A DNA stretch of 64,000 nt. It comes from Rhyzopertha dominica. Lineage: Eukaryota; Arthropoda; Insecta; Coleoptera; Bostrichidae. The notes below the pieces were generated by a model, which saw only the letters and a program-made list of their open reading frames with translations, ran no database searches and had not been told where the DNA came from. Of this stretch, positions 1 to 12,998 are shown in pieces (positions within the stretch are counted from its first letter, which is position 1; every line of letters starts with the position of its first letter). The DNA lies in the NCBI GenBank assembly GCA_025024175.1, contig QCXZ01000003.1:41688257-41752256 (forward strand), read 5' to 3'. Both the position numbers and the translations under genes were made by a program.

Positions 1-884
1 ATGCCGCAGCGTTCGCAGTACCGTACCTAAGGTAAGCGAACATACGTCTTTTCTATTTTTCTTATATTTGAACTCCGCAAACGAACCGGTTCCTTTAGAT
101 CATTTACTTTCTAAATTCATAACATTTTTTGGTCGAAATGGAAGCATTTAACTACAAATCGCATTGCATCTGCTCAGGAAAAGGTTCCTACAGAAAGAAA
201 ATCAGTAATAATACGGAAAGAAAATGTGCTACCAATGCCTTGGAAGTTAGCTAGAATTGTTTGGTTATTAAAAGTTAGCTATAATTGTTATGGTAAAAAT
301 ATGTCCCTTACCAGACGCTTAGGTAGATTTTACAGACGCTTAGTTAGATTTTAATTCTTGTTGTTCTCTTTGTAACTGTTTGTTTTTTCTTTTGCTAAAT
401 TCACATTTAGCAAAAAAGCTGGGCAGTATGTTAAAGCAAAATATCTAATTTTTGTTTATTGTTAAATTTCACGCATAAAATGTTCGCTTATCAAATATCG
501 CAGTCGTTTTGAACATTAAAAAACATTAGATATATTGTTTTAACATACTGCCCAGCTTCGCTGCTAAATATGAATTTAGCGTTAGCATTTTTTACACCTA
601 TATAGGTTGCCCTCAAGGTTTGCAATTATAATGCTTTACTTATTAGCTACGAAAGGTGTATAATATTCCATTGGTGTAATAAACTCAATGAGTGTATAGA
701 GAGTAGCTGAAGTTGAGTAAACTCGCACAACAGTTGATGTCATTTGCAGTGCAACAAAATTGTTAGTGACTTATTCTGCATCAATTATCTATTGCGCGTT
801 TTACGTCTTTTTATGTCTATTAAAAATTCATAATCACAAATTTTCCAGACAATGTATGAGGTTATAATCTGGTTGGAGTGATAA
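1..884 (+). repeat. Dispersed repeat, copy 1 (inverted relative to 16770-17680)
   Basis: Nearly every line of this segment reappears as the reverse complement of 16770-17680, including a short GC-richer end (1-45) and the terminal match ending in ...ggagtgataa at 884. The copies differ by scattered substitutions and an indel of about 35-40 bp near 650, where this copy is the shorter. Sequence similarity runs off the left window edge, so the full element is longer. No transposase or reverse-transcriptase motif is visible. The family is unknown. It contains a small foldback at about 393-580. Confidence 0.85.
393..580. repeat. Foldback/MITE-like inverted repeat inside the dispersed repeat
   Basis: The arm gctgggcagtatgttaaa (418-435) is the exact reverse complement of tttaacatactgcccagc (539-556). 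The pairing extends outward through tgctaaat...atttagca palindromes and inward through atatctaat/attagatat. The arms are about 45-55 bp and the middle about 75 bp. The same structure is present in copy 2 at about 17101-17289. It may be an independent MITE captured before the larger repeat spread, or the repeat's own internal palindrome. Confidence 0.7.
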
Positions 885-2439
885 ATTTTTATGGTGCTAG
901 GAGAAATTTTATTATCAACTTCCCAAACCTAAAATCCTGGCTTTACGTGTGGCACATACTATACCTGTAGATACTTACCTATTCAGTTGTATTTTAAATA
1001 CCATATATGTACATTAGTTTTTTACCCACAAAATAGAATAACCCCATATTGCATTGTAATGTAGACAACATTATTTTGATTTATAATTTCTGACTTTTTA
1101 TTTCTTTCTTCATGTTGACGGGTAAACATCAAATTGGTATTTATAGTTTATTGTATTTATATTGTAATAATTTACCGAAAAACAAATTAATTGTCGAAAA
1201 GCAATGGTTCTTCTTGAAATTACCGTTTCTATGCTCTTTATTTATTAAATTTTCTATTTTCAAAGAGCTTGAAGCACTAAATGGTGCTNAATGGTTTCGA
1301 TGTTGTTCGCACCACACAAGATATGGAAATTACAAATACAATAATGCACGTGATCTTGAATTATTTTGATTTAAAGTTCTATGAAATAAGTATACCATTA
1401 AAAACTTTACGGTGAATAAATTAAAATAAAAAGTCCCCAGCAAACAGTGAAGTACGTATAAATATCTAAATGTAAAACTGAAGGTTGGCGAGAATAAGTG
1501 AAAGGATATAGTTTATAGTGTCGCCATACTGTCAAGCTACTTGTTAGAGTTTACTGTACGAAAAGAAAGGACTGTGGAAGTTGTCAACGTGCAACACATC
1601 GCACAATACTTGTTTAGCTTCAAGTTTATGACAGTACCTAACTAACTTAATATTTTTTGTCGACAAATACTGCTTATGATACTACTACTGTTATTACAAC
1701 CTTATTTTGAGATTTTATCGTTATAAAGCTCCATNGACGGTCAATTATTATTATTTGTTGTATTTGTTGCCGTTGCGTTTCTTTCCATCAGAGCAGGTAT
1801 ATAAAGATGTATAGATATGCTAAAAAGCAGTTTAAACCCCACTGACCATTTCCATCCAACATATAAGCTTAAATTGTTTTATTGTGATTCATAAACTGCT
1901 GGCCTCATCTCAAATCATATTGCTCACCGGGTGACGGGACGGATGACGTGACACCATCAGCGCCATCTATTGGCGAGAGCTGCAGATATGCAGACCTCTA
2001 CTATAGTCAATCAATCCATTCATTAGGTAGCGATTCTAGCAATAAATAGATGGGTGGGAATGTCGAGCATAGAACCACATAGAACAGTCTAGAAACGTCT
2101 AGAAAGATGGCGTAAACGGAAGCAGTATTGCAACACCAAATGTTGTCGGTAAGGAAATGTTTATACTATATACCAAGACTCACGAAAAAACTATAAAATC
2201 AATGGACAGAAATAGTGAAGGGTTTTTTTGTCTAAAAGAAGAGTGGATGTATTTCATAAGGTTCAGCCCCGTTAAAATAGAATATGAATACTTGAAAATG
2301 CACATGCTGGAACGCACTTTCAGCAAAGTCTACAGCGAAGCACGGTTACGTCTATAATAGGAAACAGGAGTTTCACAGCTTAATATTCGTTCAATGGGTC
2401 ATCCTTTTGTAACAAAACTCCAGAGGTAATAAAGTTATA
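885..2439. other. AT-rich anonymous DNA
   Basis: No gene or transposon domain is recognisable. The only local structure is at 1961-2115: a gcgccatctattggcg segment followed by repeated tctagaaa motifs (gaacagtctagaaacgtctagaaag at 2083-2107), which resemble motifs in the LTR and tandem-repeat region near 32.7-35.4 kb. Confidence 0.5.
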
Positions 2440-2860
2440 TTAAGCATTTTATTAACAAATTCGTCCAGCCGCGCGTGTCGGTTTGCACGGGAACGTTTAA
2501 CTCGCGGAGTTAATAATGTGCGCCAGCTTTCCGCGAGAAAACGACTCGCAGGATATTATGATAAACTGATTTAATATCTTACGTTTAATAAAAAAGCGGG
2601 AGCGGGAGACGCCGCCGACGTTCTCACCTACTGGCGGCAGTTTCACTTTATTAATATTTACGTCCATTGTTTTTGTATAGGCTGAAATTCGGGCTTATTA
2701 AAAAATGGCCAATTAGTCTACCCTGGCGTTTTAGTAAACGCATCTGCGTCAGGGAGTAACTTATAAGCCAAAATTAGGCAAGAAAATTTACAACAGACGC
2801 CTGTAAGTGCGGATGTTACTCCGCAAAATAGAATCAGTTTATTAATATGATTCCTCTTGA
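2440..2860. other. GC-richer island, candidate conserved noncoding element
   Basis: Base composition rises well above the surroundings. Segments such as aactcgcggagttaataatg and gggagacgccgccgacgttc alternate with TTAATA/TTTATTAATATT runs. There is no sustained open frame and no transposon signature. The look is that of insect developmental enhancers, but conservation cannot be tested here. Confidence 0.25.
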
Positions 2861-3691
2861 AACAACTCCTTCTCTAAATGTCTACTGTTTTTCTGAAACT
2901 TAATTCAAAATGGAAAATATTTTTAGTTCTAGGTTCGTTTGATGTATATAAAAATGGTTATCTTTGTCGAGCAAGCAAAACGGTTTTTAACAACACCGCT
3001 ATTCTATAAATCCTTCTGTCAGCGACAGCGTCCACTGGTATACCAAATGGATGGTTTTCATATCGAAAATTTCATTTTTTCAGCATTTTATGACTGTTTC
3101 CAGTTAACACGAGCAAACAAATGTTAGTAAACAAGGGGTCCAGACTAATTTTAGTTTCTCTTGTCCAACCAAGATGGCCCCGTACGTCTCTTATTATACG
3201 TCCGTGCATCGAGCGTCATTAGGAAGTTTGGTCATTTCCCGTTCAAAAGACAAATATTTGCGCGTATAGTAATTTGGCTTTTCGGTACACACCCTAAGGC
3301 CCGATATCTACCGACGTGCAGACTGTTTGATCAGGGCATCAGTTCATCATTTGCAGCAACCAATACGCTGCAACTGAAAGATACGGAGAAAAGCATGACC
3401 TAAAATTAATTTTACACCGCACTGTCGATCCTAGCGTCATTAATCAATGTACGAAGGTTAAATTGCTAAGGGAAAGTGCAATCACTCGTAGAAAGAACGG
3501 TTAAAATCGGCTATGTCAAATGCAAGCGCCATGCCGTGCCAAAAATANCTAGCGATACACATTTGCAGAAGATGCATGTATTCTTAATTACTCCGCCTTG
3601 GTTTTTGAGATCAGTATGTGTGAACTAGCATTTAAAAGTTATTTTTTGGATAGTAACATATCCTTAAGTTAACAACACTAAATTTTTCTCC
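2861..3691. other. Anonymous DNA
   Basis: A slightly GC-richer stretch lies at 3140-3400 with an 80-codon open frame that I do not recognise. Nothing else is supported. Confidence 0.45.
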
Positions 3692-4115
3692 GTGTATGCG
3701 CCAGCTTTTTTGGGAGGTCTTCTAGTTAACAATAAACAAAAATCCAATAAATTGAACAAAAACGGCATTTACCAAATAAAATGTATGCAATGTGACATGA
3801 TAAACATAGAACAATCAGGTAGAGCTATTAAAAATAGAATTAAAGAACATGTTGCGAATATAAATTCAAACAAAAGCACAACAGGTTTTGCTGACCATTG
3901 CATAAAAAGTTTAAAAAGTAAACATTAGTTAGATGAAAGCGACGTCAAAGTTTTACATTGCGAAGAGAGAGGTAAGAGACTAAACCTTCNAGAACTTTTA
4001 TAGAAATTGAAGAAGCTCAGCATCACAAAAAAAACATTTGACAAATAAACAAATAGAAATTCCCACGTCCAGTACGCCTTTGATATTGCCGAAATTATAA
4101 AGTCGGCCTTCAAAA
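3692..4115 (+). pseudogene. Penelope-like element relic: GIY-YIG endonuclease end of the polyprotein
   Basis: The frame from 3692 carries NGIYQIKCMQCDMINIEQSG then RAIKNRIKEH, the arrangement of the C-terminal GIY-YIG nuclease of Penelope-like retroelements: a GIY start, a C-x2-C pair, a degraded YIGQTGR-type motif and an R-x3-KEH helix. The second half of the motif (usually YIGQ) is MINIEQ here, so the nuclease is degenerate. After a stop at 3926 the same frame continues with a stretch matching the family's usual ending (HCEERGKRLNL followed by an ELL...IEE segment), with an N, an in-frame stop and a frameshift before about 4115. The fragment is about 140 residues of an element whose ORF normally runs 700-900. 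The reverse transcriptase part is absent upstream. It is a dead 5'-truncated copy, the usual fate of such insertions. Confidence 0.8.
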
Positions 4116-5232
4116 CCCAGGCGAGAGAATTGTACTTTACAACCCCTGTAAAAAAAAACGTTAACAAAATTCTGCACATCTGAGATTTGTATAGGTAACG
4201 CTGTTATCCCTTTGACAATGACCGTGTGGTCGAAACGATCGTCAGAGTAATCTGTTAAATCAAGTGAGACAAAGCACATACGTTCATTCGTCTTGTTTCC
4301 AAGCTACCTAATTGATTCAGGATGTTTCACAATGAATGCACCTTTGAATCCATTCAACATATTTTTTATATTAGACGCGTCATTCGCTCCAAGGAACTTG
4401 TTTATATGTACATATCAGATGCTTTGCATGGTGGGTGCGATAATGTTGGACAAGAAATATTGGTGACATTTCTATTTATGATAGAAACCAAATCGATCGG
4501 TAACAGTTAAAATATCTACAGCACAGGTGTCGACGTGTTGTTCTTCTTTTGCTACTAAATATTCTGGATTGATAAAAAACTAGTTAGTCTGTATCAAACT
4601 TGCTCTAACTCAAGAAGTTAAACCAATTGATCACTTGTTGCTTAGCAGATGATTCTAAATTTCTTTAACGGCAAATATAACTGTTTGCGGTCAGAAATAA
4701 AGTCCCTAGATAAGCTCAGATTTGTACAAATCAGTTTGAGAGAAATAAAGGCGATGTTGGGAAGTTGCTAAAATGGAATGGTGTCCCAGGACTTACTAGC
4801 AAATACAGTACGATAGTGCGGTATGAATGTGGATTCACAACATTTGCAAGTGTAAATGATACGGAATCACGGAAAAATGATGAGGATTCAAATACTGAGC
4901 CATTTCAACCAGAAATGGAGGTCCCACTAACAGCTTACAACAAGCAGAACAGCTGATTGACAATTAACGAAAGGCCTTACGGGAATGAAAACAAGATAAT
5001 AGAAAATACTAAGGAATAGTATATTGAAAAAAACTAGTTTCACAAGGCGCCAATTTGTCGCACTCGTCCAATGTAATGGATGAGTGCCTTATGGAACGAA
5101 AGAAAATGTGAGAAATTTAATAAACTATGCTACCAAGAAAATTTCAATAAACACAAGTATTAGATGTGTTTCAATGAGAAACTTGCTTAAATATTACAGG
5201 GTATAAGTATATGGTATACACAAGAATTTAGG
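4116..5232. other. Anonymous AT-rich DNA
   Basis: No coding, RNA or repeat structure was recognised. Short open frames here have no recognisable domain. Confidence 0.45.
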
Positions 5233-5312
5233 ATGACAATGCCATCTGTCAGCATTACACTGACATGATGATAAAGCCACCTAGCTGCCTTAACAGGTAC
5301 TACTTCCTAAAG
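5233..5312 (+). repeat. Short dispersed repeat, copy A
   Basis: This segment, from atgacaatgccatctgtcag through aagccacctagctgcctta to ctacttcctaaa, is matched at roughly 85% by 7891-7969 in the same orientation. A diverged inverted copy lies at about 20566-20640. Confidence 0.75.
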
Positions 5313-7890
5313 GTATACAGCTCTATGTCGAAATAGGTACACTTTTTATGCCAGTTAATTATTGTAATCGTTTTTTTTTCACGTAAATGTAAAAAATAAT
5401 GAATGTATTTTGTAAAAATATATTTTTCTTGATCAGTATTTTTTATGGATTGACCTTATTGATAATAACTGAAAAATAAGAGATTATATTGTTATACCAC
5501 GCACTGTAAATGAAATTAAAGCTACCAAACATTTTATTTCATTCAAAAATAATAAGTAATGATAGTTAACAAAAATAATATCCTTTAAACCTGATTCTTT
5601 ATATGTAATAAATAATACATTTTAAATAATAATAAAACTCAAAACATTATTAACTACAAATCTTAGAATTTAATGTAATTGTTCGATCCCTGTGTCTAGC
5701 TTTAGGTTCATGATGGTGTTGACGCTTCATTGAGTGATTTCGCATGTGTAACATTATTGCTCTGCAGGATGTTCAATATTATCTCGCATTCTTACTTCTT
5801 CCTATTGTTGCCAATATAATTTTTCCTTCCTCTTTGAAGTCTTTTTGTTTGATGTCTTTTAAGNGTGATGGAATTCCTTTGAGTTGTATTTTGGTCGTGG
5901 TTTTTGAACCGCTTCTTTGCTAAGGTACCTACACGAAAGTACTTCACTGTAGCGACATCAGTAATAATAACAATAACTTCAACAAAAAAAAAAACGTAAC
6001 ACGAGAACACATTATGGGGAGATCTTAGTTTATTATAATTATTCGATGTGACGTCGAGCATGAGCTAATCACAAGCAGTATTAATTTTTGAGCTTATATA
6101 CCGTTTGCAGCATTCTTCCGTTGCCTTAGATTACTAAATATATAATAAATAAATATATTACCGTATTTTTATTGACTTTATTTTAGTAATTGTCAAGGAA
6201 CTGTATATTCTGAACCCGCGTAACATTTTATTGTTGANTAATGCTGGTGTAACAAAAGAATTGAAAGTTGAATTCATATTGAGTGTTCAATGCAAATGGA
6301 CGAGCGATCTACGAAAATAGACCGGGAATAAAACAAAATAATAGTATTTACGGGCTTCAATTAGCCACACTAAGAGTATGTTGATGTTTAGCGACTGCTG
6401 GGCAACAGAAATAAATGAAATGCAGTTCTTTTTGTGTGACGTTTCGGCTTCAGACTCTATTTTCAAATGCTAACTAGAGAAATTCTAGGTTATACATATG
6501 GCGTGTAACTATTACCGTGAAAACGATTAATTTTGATTTCACAGTGTGATAGTTTAAAAAATAACAAATACGGCAAGAATTACAAAATTTATAAAACAGT
6601 TCAAAAGCATGTTAAATGTGCGACAGGATATAGCCACAAAAAAAGAAACATCCAAATCCATTCCTAGGAAACTACGGTAAGATATTAAGGTCAATAATTC
6701 CACTTTTCTAGAAAAAGAGCAACCAGACTTTTTATTTTTACTGTTGTTCATAAAATGCTTTAGACGGATGAGCATAATTCTATAGTTTACTTTTTTTAAT
6801 TTGCCTGAAAAAATAGGGTAACCAGCTTTGTCGTGGCAGTAAGACTATGCAAAGTTCGGTATATTTAAATCCCTACCTTTACTTATAAGTGATATGTTAT
6901 AAATTTAATAGCTACGTTTTGCAGAAATCTCAAATCTCTGATTGTAACCACCGCACCGTGAGAAACCTGTTTATTTGAACATAGAAACACACCTAAATAT
7001 TATCGTTTTGTGGAGCATTAAATATTAAACGCAGTGAAGATCTAGACGCTTACGAAAAACAGATCTATTTCTTTTATTACGCAGTCGATGTAAGTAACTG
7101 CCTCCTGGAAACCCTCCAGCTCATAATACGTCACTAAACAAGAGTGACTGCACTTCTCAGCTGAGTGAGCACGTAGAGAGCGCTAGTGTCGAGACGGTAT
7201 ATTTCCTCTTTATAGCAAGCCCTCATTTGAAACTGCCGTGATATACCCGNTGTTATATACGCCTTCCTAATATTCCTGGTCTTTAACTGAAAGCAATATT
7301 TTGCAGATTGTACGCTCAGGATCAAATGGGTTCACGGCTAGATCTGAATTTCCTGTTTCTGCATGGATACTTATATACTCAATAACATTCCCATGTTATT
7401 GGATTTCATGTTGCCAATAGAGGTAAGCTGATACTCGAGAAGTGCAGAACGCCATATGGAAGACGCCCTTTTTTAATTCCGAATACGAAATGCCATACTT
7501 AAGACTTTATTCAGGCGGAAATGCTAACATTTTAGGATAACTTATTTTTATATTGTAAATACTTCATTTACTCTCCTACTTTACATTTAAACTTTATACT
7601 AGTACCTATGTGTTTACAATAAATTATAAAAAGACTGTTGAATACATAACAGCACAGTGGGATTTAAATGCAAGAATCCATAATAAGGTGTATGTAAAAT
7701 CACATTTATACGTTGAATGTAAGTGTTATAGAAGGTATTATGGTTTGTTTTTGCAGTATTTAACCTCGGATTAGAAATGTCAAAAATAATGCTATAATTA
7801 TCTTAATGAAGTTTATTGGCCAATTCAACTGATGGTAACTATTTAGAGAAAAGAAAACACGAAACAATTTAAGTTTTTGATGATAAATAG
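5313..7890. other. Anonymous AT-rich DNA
   Basis: No gene was recognised. A gacgtttcggct motif at 6439-6450 resembles the GACGTTTCGG words often found in repeat regions of Penelope-like elements, but no coding remnant accompanies it. Confidence 0.45.
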
Positions 7891-7969
7891 ATGGCAATGC
7901 CATCTGTCAGCAATAAACTAACACGATGACAAAGCCACCTAGCTGCCTTAATGGGTACTACTTCCTAAA
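7891..7969 (+). repeat. Short dispersed repeat, copy B
   Basis: Direct copy of 5233-5312. It lies about 90 bp upstream of the foldback element at 8062, and the inverted third copy at 20.5 kb also has a ctatgctatgctgt word like the foldback's terminus. The short repeat and the foldback may therefore be parts of one family. Confidence 0.75.
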
Positions 7970-8061
7970 CGAAGTGACCTGTAATCTGGCAAGTTGGCAT
8001 GCATCTGCATGACAGCAGTCCTCCATGGCACGGGGAAGAACCGACATACATAAAATGTCTG

Positions 8062-8380
8062 TGCTATGCTGTCTGCACCGCAACCAACTACAGATATATC
8101 TATTTCGCTGTCATGTTACAGCTCATCCGTGCCGTTTACGTCTAATGCAGACAGCACGGCATGGAAGTGGTTTTGCCTATAAACCAAAGGCCTGGTATGA
8201 TATTAGTAGGGAAGCAGATTGCAATATCAGTTCATTTGTTTATCTACTAACATCATACATACATCATATAGGCAAAACTGTTCCATGCCATGCTTTCTGC
8301 ATTAGACCTAAACTACACCGATGAGCTGTGATGACCACGAAATATCTGTGGTTGGTTGCGGTACAGATAGCATAGCATAG
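8062..8380. mobile_element. Foldback element with ~140-bp imperfect terminal inverted repeats
   Basis: The left half (from tgctatgctgtctgcaccgc) reads as the reverse complement of the right half (ending ggttgcggtacagatagcat). Paired blocks include accgcaaccaac/gttggttgcggt, acagctcatc/gatgagctgt, gtctaatgcag/ctgcattagac and ttttgcctata/tataggcaaaa. The innermost pair is gtatgatattagtag/ctactaacatcatac, leaving a loop of only about 33 nt. Arms are about 85% complementary. No transposase is encoded; the long open frame here is an accident of the hairpin. It is a non-autonomous inverted-repeat transposon or hairpin-forming locus. I see no clear target duplication. Confidence 0.8.
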
Positions 8381-11003
8381 TAAGCGTGTAAAGCACATAC
8401 ACCTAAAAGTAACCGAACTTTTCCATATACGATTATTTTCTACAATGCATCCCCTAAAGTTGCAAAAAAGTTAAAAATGCTTTCTTTACCCCTAAGCATT
8501 TCAATATTTGATTGATCTGCCTTATTACATTGAATATATGCGTCTTGAAGTTTGTCTTAAACGTCTACCTGCACTGGGAAAAATAATATAAAAAACGTTT
8601 TAGCTTTGATAAGAATAGGCATTTGATATTCAGATAGTGTCGTATTTTAAGAAGAGGACTCTAACAATGTTGATATTTTGTGATACCTAACTACCCCACT
8701 ATCCAACGAAGCATTACCTTACCTTAAGGGCAAGCAGTTCAAAATATAACTGTATAAAATTATTGGGTTTTGTCCTCTAATGTTTCTCAAAGCTTAAAGG
8801 TGAGGAAATTATTTTTCTGATTACAGCAGTACCAACGTATTAACGAAGGATCAATTTATTAAACTTTTCTCTTTATTTTACAACTACATGAAATTGTCGA
8901 AGAAGCGTGAACCTATTTAAGCATTTTAGAATAAGACTAAAACATCCACTGCTGAAAGTGTTCGCAATTTTTAAGCGCTTCTGTTGTATCCTTCATAAAG
9001 TATAAGAATATGCTTTCATTAAGGAACTAATTCGATCAAACTTTTTCATTTTATATATCTCATTGCGTATATTAACACATAGGTATACGGTTTAAAGTTA
9101 AAACATATAAAATAGATTCAAATGTAACTGTTTCAGCACAACACTCTTTCTTAATCAAGATACATAAAATCCCAGATAATAAATGCTTCTCACTATAATA
9201 AAGGGCTTGCGTGTAAATTTAGGTGCAGCTGGATCCATTTTTTACACTGTACGTGTTCGGATTTGTTTAAAAGAACAATCTGTTGAGATGGAGCTATCGG
9301 TACCATACTAGGAAACGGTAGAAAAAACTTGTACGTCTTGTCAAACTGTCAGCCAACGTTGTAACGTTTCACGGTGAACGAAAAAGATAAGAAACACGTT
9401 CCGTAATGAATTCAACGTGTACGTCTGAACATCCTGGGTTAATCAGTGATTTTTTTATGGTGAAGTGAAACTCGATACCTGTTTTTTAAGGAGGGGCGTT
9501 TTAAACGGAAGAAAAACATTGCATGTTGGCTACAGCAGTAAACAAACGTAAAAGTCTTGTCCCGTATTGTTTTCGCATTTGCCTTTTTTATTAAAAAGGT
9601 ATGTATGCACCAATGCTGTCAGCCATCTTTTTATTTGGAGCCTACCTATCAAATTCTACACAATAGAAATTTGCTACAAATATACCAATTCATCTGAAAT
9701 CATTATCAGAATACATCTTCCAATAAATAACCAAAGCAATAAATAAGTGTTAATATTTTACACAATCATTCCATCATTTGTAGAAAAATTTCATCAATTT
9801 TTATTGAGCTCAAAGGTATGCTTTTCTTAATATTGGACAACTAACATCTTCCTAAATTTCCATCGCTAATGTTTAACCCTCCACTGGTACTTGATTATGT
9901 GTGTATAATTGTCTTAGGTATAACTCACACTCTCTCGTATATATACCATTCAACTCATCACATCAGGTCGGTTTGTCACTATAACATCATTTTAATTATT
10001 ATGTCCGAAAAGAAGCTTTCGTCACTAAGGACAGGCATAGTGTAAGCTGAGAGGTGTCTATAAATTTCCTAGTCATTCGAACGTGTATGGTAATCATTTT
10101 GCGTACATTTTGCAACCCAACATCGTAGATTAAATAAATAAATGCTCATGAATTATTCGTCTGCACAAATCTGCAGAAAGTAAAACGCATACTTACATAT
10201 CTCCTTAGAAGAACTACCAACCGCCCACCAGACATTAGTATTAAAATACAAGTTTCGATCAGTTCCAGATTACAAAATAATAAATAATTACAATATAATT
10301 ATTAGCAAACGGCCAAACGAGTGAGTATTTTAAAAGTAACGACTGCTGAGAGCATTTCAAAGGGCCAAAACTGAAATACAACATTCACCTGATGAGTTAT
10401 ATGTTTGCATTTCAAAAAAATTATTTATCTGCATTCATACAACTGTAAATAAACTACAAACGCCTAGACTGGATTTGCATGGACGTGGAAAATGTGGTTA
10501 AACAATTTCACATTCTAGAATAAAATGATGCAAAACGAAAATTGTGTTTCAAGTAGTAGCGTAACTTTAAAGATAGTTGTCACGTTAATATTATGTGATT
10601 AAATGTCTTTTTATAAGTGTTTCTAATGTATATGGCATGTAGAGAAAAATTAAACTAGAATAAAATTAACCTCATCATCGTGGGATTAAACGTTACTATT
10701 TCAATGTATAAATTATTTAGATTATTTTTGACGTTTCTAAACACCAATAAAAAAAATCAATTTCGGTCAATTATGTCATTTTCAACGATTTAAAACACTA
10801 TTATAGTGGGGAATTTTCACAAGAGCAAATTCTCGCTGTAATAATTTAAGGTAGGTTTTCCATGGTAACAAACACTGTTGGCTTGACGTCTGTCAACAAA
10901 CTCTACTAAAAATGAGTGGAACAAGATTTAATAGGTCTTCACTCGATGAATAAGATTGAAACAGTATTTCTGCTTGTTACGTCAAAAAATAATCTATCGA
11001 ATA
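8381..11003. other. Anonymous AT-rich DNA
   Basis: About 2.6 kb with no recognisable coding domain, RNA gene or repeat structure. Confidence 0.45.
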
Positions 11004-11143
11004 CCACATAAGAGTGAGAAGAAATTAGAAAATAATTCTCCAGTACTTTTATTATCGAACTGTTGCCTGGCAATATCCACGAGGGTCGTAGTTCGAAGTT
11101 CGAGTCGAATTATTTTCAATTTATTCTCACTCTCTTGTGATAT
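11004..11143. mobile_element. Small MITE with ~34-bp terminal inverted repeats
   Basis: The left arm begins cacataagagtgagaagaaa and the right arm ends ttattctcactctcttgtg. Pairing continues inward to gaaaataattc/gaattattttc with few mismatches. The middle is about 65 bp and slightly GC-richer. The length and structure fit a miniature inverted-repeat element. Superfamily and target duplication are unclear. Confidence 0.6.
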
Positions 11144-12086
11144 TATAACTGATAAAAATTTTAACGTATGTAGTTGCTTGATATGAAAAAATCGTTATAT
11201 CGTGTTAAATTTATATTACCAAACGCAAATTTCTAATTTTTTCTATTTCTATTCAGCTATATCAATACGTCTAAGTAAAAAATAATTTTTGATATTTTCA
11301 GTATTAGAATAAATATTATTATTCGTTAAATACAACCAAACTTAAAGCAAGGGCTTCAATTGTTTACCGTCAGCTAAAATACAATAAGAAAAGCATGCAA
11401 CTAGCAAACTTCTCTATAACGTTGTGTTGATTTTTTAATTAGGATATGGTTCTTCAGAACAGATATAATAAGATTGTTTTAATAGTTGGACGTTTCGGTC
11501 CAGGCCGAACAACATTTATTTTCTATATTTATATATACACTTGAAGACTTCTAAGAACATAATAAAACAATTATGTACACACATACTTGTAAAAATATAT
11601 GTAGATAAATACCTCATCTAAGAGCAATGGTATTTTATATTATTCAATATTGAGAAACACCAGCAGATGTAAAATGGATTTAGAAAAAAAATCGGTTATA
11701 AAATATTTTTTAATTTAAATTTTACGTTTAAGTGACAGAAAGGTATGTGATTGTCGGTACGGTGTTGTGTATAAAAAATTCATGTAAGGACGGGTTTATA
11801 TACATGGTAATCAGTTAAGGCTGAACAGCGACTGTATCTTGGACACTTAATAGTGCTAGAATCTTACAGTAATTTTCTTAAACAAATATGGCCACCAAAA
11901 AATCGTTTCCTTTTCCAAAAAGATGCAATACAAAGTTGGTCTAAAATAGACTTGTTACAATCTATTTTTACCTTCTTAACAAATTTCATTTTTTCATTGC
12001 TATGACAATGATAACAGGAGGCAGAACTCAAGTATGGTTTGAATGAATTTTATTTTTTCCATATAGTCATAAATAACTTAGATAAT
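11144..12086. other. Anonymous AT-rich DNA
   Basis: No gene was seen. A ggacgtttcggtccaggccg word at 11488-11507 is again of the kind found in Penelope-type repeats. Confidence 0.45.
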
Positions 12087-12998
12087 TACTTCCACATCCA
12101 ACGGATGGGGAGTAGTATCGCGAAAAAAATTTTCAAAAATTTTTATATGCTCATTGGCTTTAAAATGGTCGAAAACACAAAAAAAAACAAAATTTGAGCA
12201 AAAAATTTCTTGTCTGTGTGTCTGCCTGTGTCTGTTGTGTGTCTGTACTGTCTGTGGTGTCTGTGTGAATGTGGTATTGTTTGTGGACACGATAACTTTC
12301 GAAAGACTTAATATATGAACTTGAAATTTGACAAACGTATAAATCTCAACTATCCAAAGCGACCTATTGCTTGTGGAGTAAGTAAGGTATCGGTGAGGGA
12401 GCGAAATCGGGGGTTAAATACCCTTTTTGAAAATTTTTATTTTTTTATTTGTTTTCGCTTTAGTATTTGATTAGTAGTATAACTGCGAGTATTATTCGTT
12501 CTTATAAATTTTCGGTGAAGCAAACTGTTTAGAAAGATATTAGCAAAAAAGCGTCACTTAAAGAAAGCGGTTTTTCCTAAATATCTCCGAATATATTTAA
12601 TATATTCAAAAAATGAAAATACCATCAGTTAGGAAATAAAATTTCTCACAAAAAGTGTCTAAGAAAATTTATTCAAAATTTTTACATTTTCAAAAATATT
12701 TCCAAAAAACTTATTAGGGATCCTGCTCGTACGATTTTTTTTTAATTTTGGTATTATATAGAAAATCAAATTTCTGATCAGAGAGCACTCTTATAATTTT
12801 TTTTAAGTTAATAATTTTCGAGTTATAAGGAAAAAAACGATTTTAAAATTTATATATTTTTGCTAATATAACGAGGATTGTTTGTCTTAGAAAAAATGTG
12901 TAGAGAGAAAAAATGCTCAAAACCTGATTACTATTTGTAAGTATAGTATAAGAAATTAAAAAACGTAAATGTCATTTTGACAATTGGATGTGGAAGTA
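12087..12998. mobile_element. Non-autonomous TA-flanked element with 13-15-bp inverted termini (Tc1/mariner-type candidate)
   Basis: The segment begins tacttccacatccaa (12087-12101) and ends with the exact reverse complement ttggatgtggaagta (12984-12998). Reading the outer TA as the target duplication leaves 13-bp perfect inverted repeats, CTTCCACATCCAA, inserted at TA, as in the Tc1/mariner superfamily. The interior of about 0.9 kb is very AT-rich with T- and A-runs and a GT-rich simple stretch (tgtctgtgtgtctgcctgtg and following, 12213-12275). It has no DDE transposase remnant, so the element is non-autonomous. TA palindromy means the duplication is not independently proven. Confidence 0.7.

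Noticed and set aside
8025..8324. 99-codon frame
   Set aside because: It lies across the foldback hairpin and its translation reflects the inverted arms.
11085..11110. tRNA-like B-box word gttcgaagttcgagtcgaatt, suggesting a SINE
   Set aside because: There is no matching A box at the proper distance and no cloverleaf. The word lies inside a short inverted-repeat MITE.
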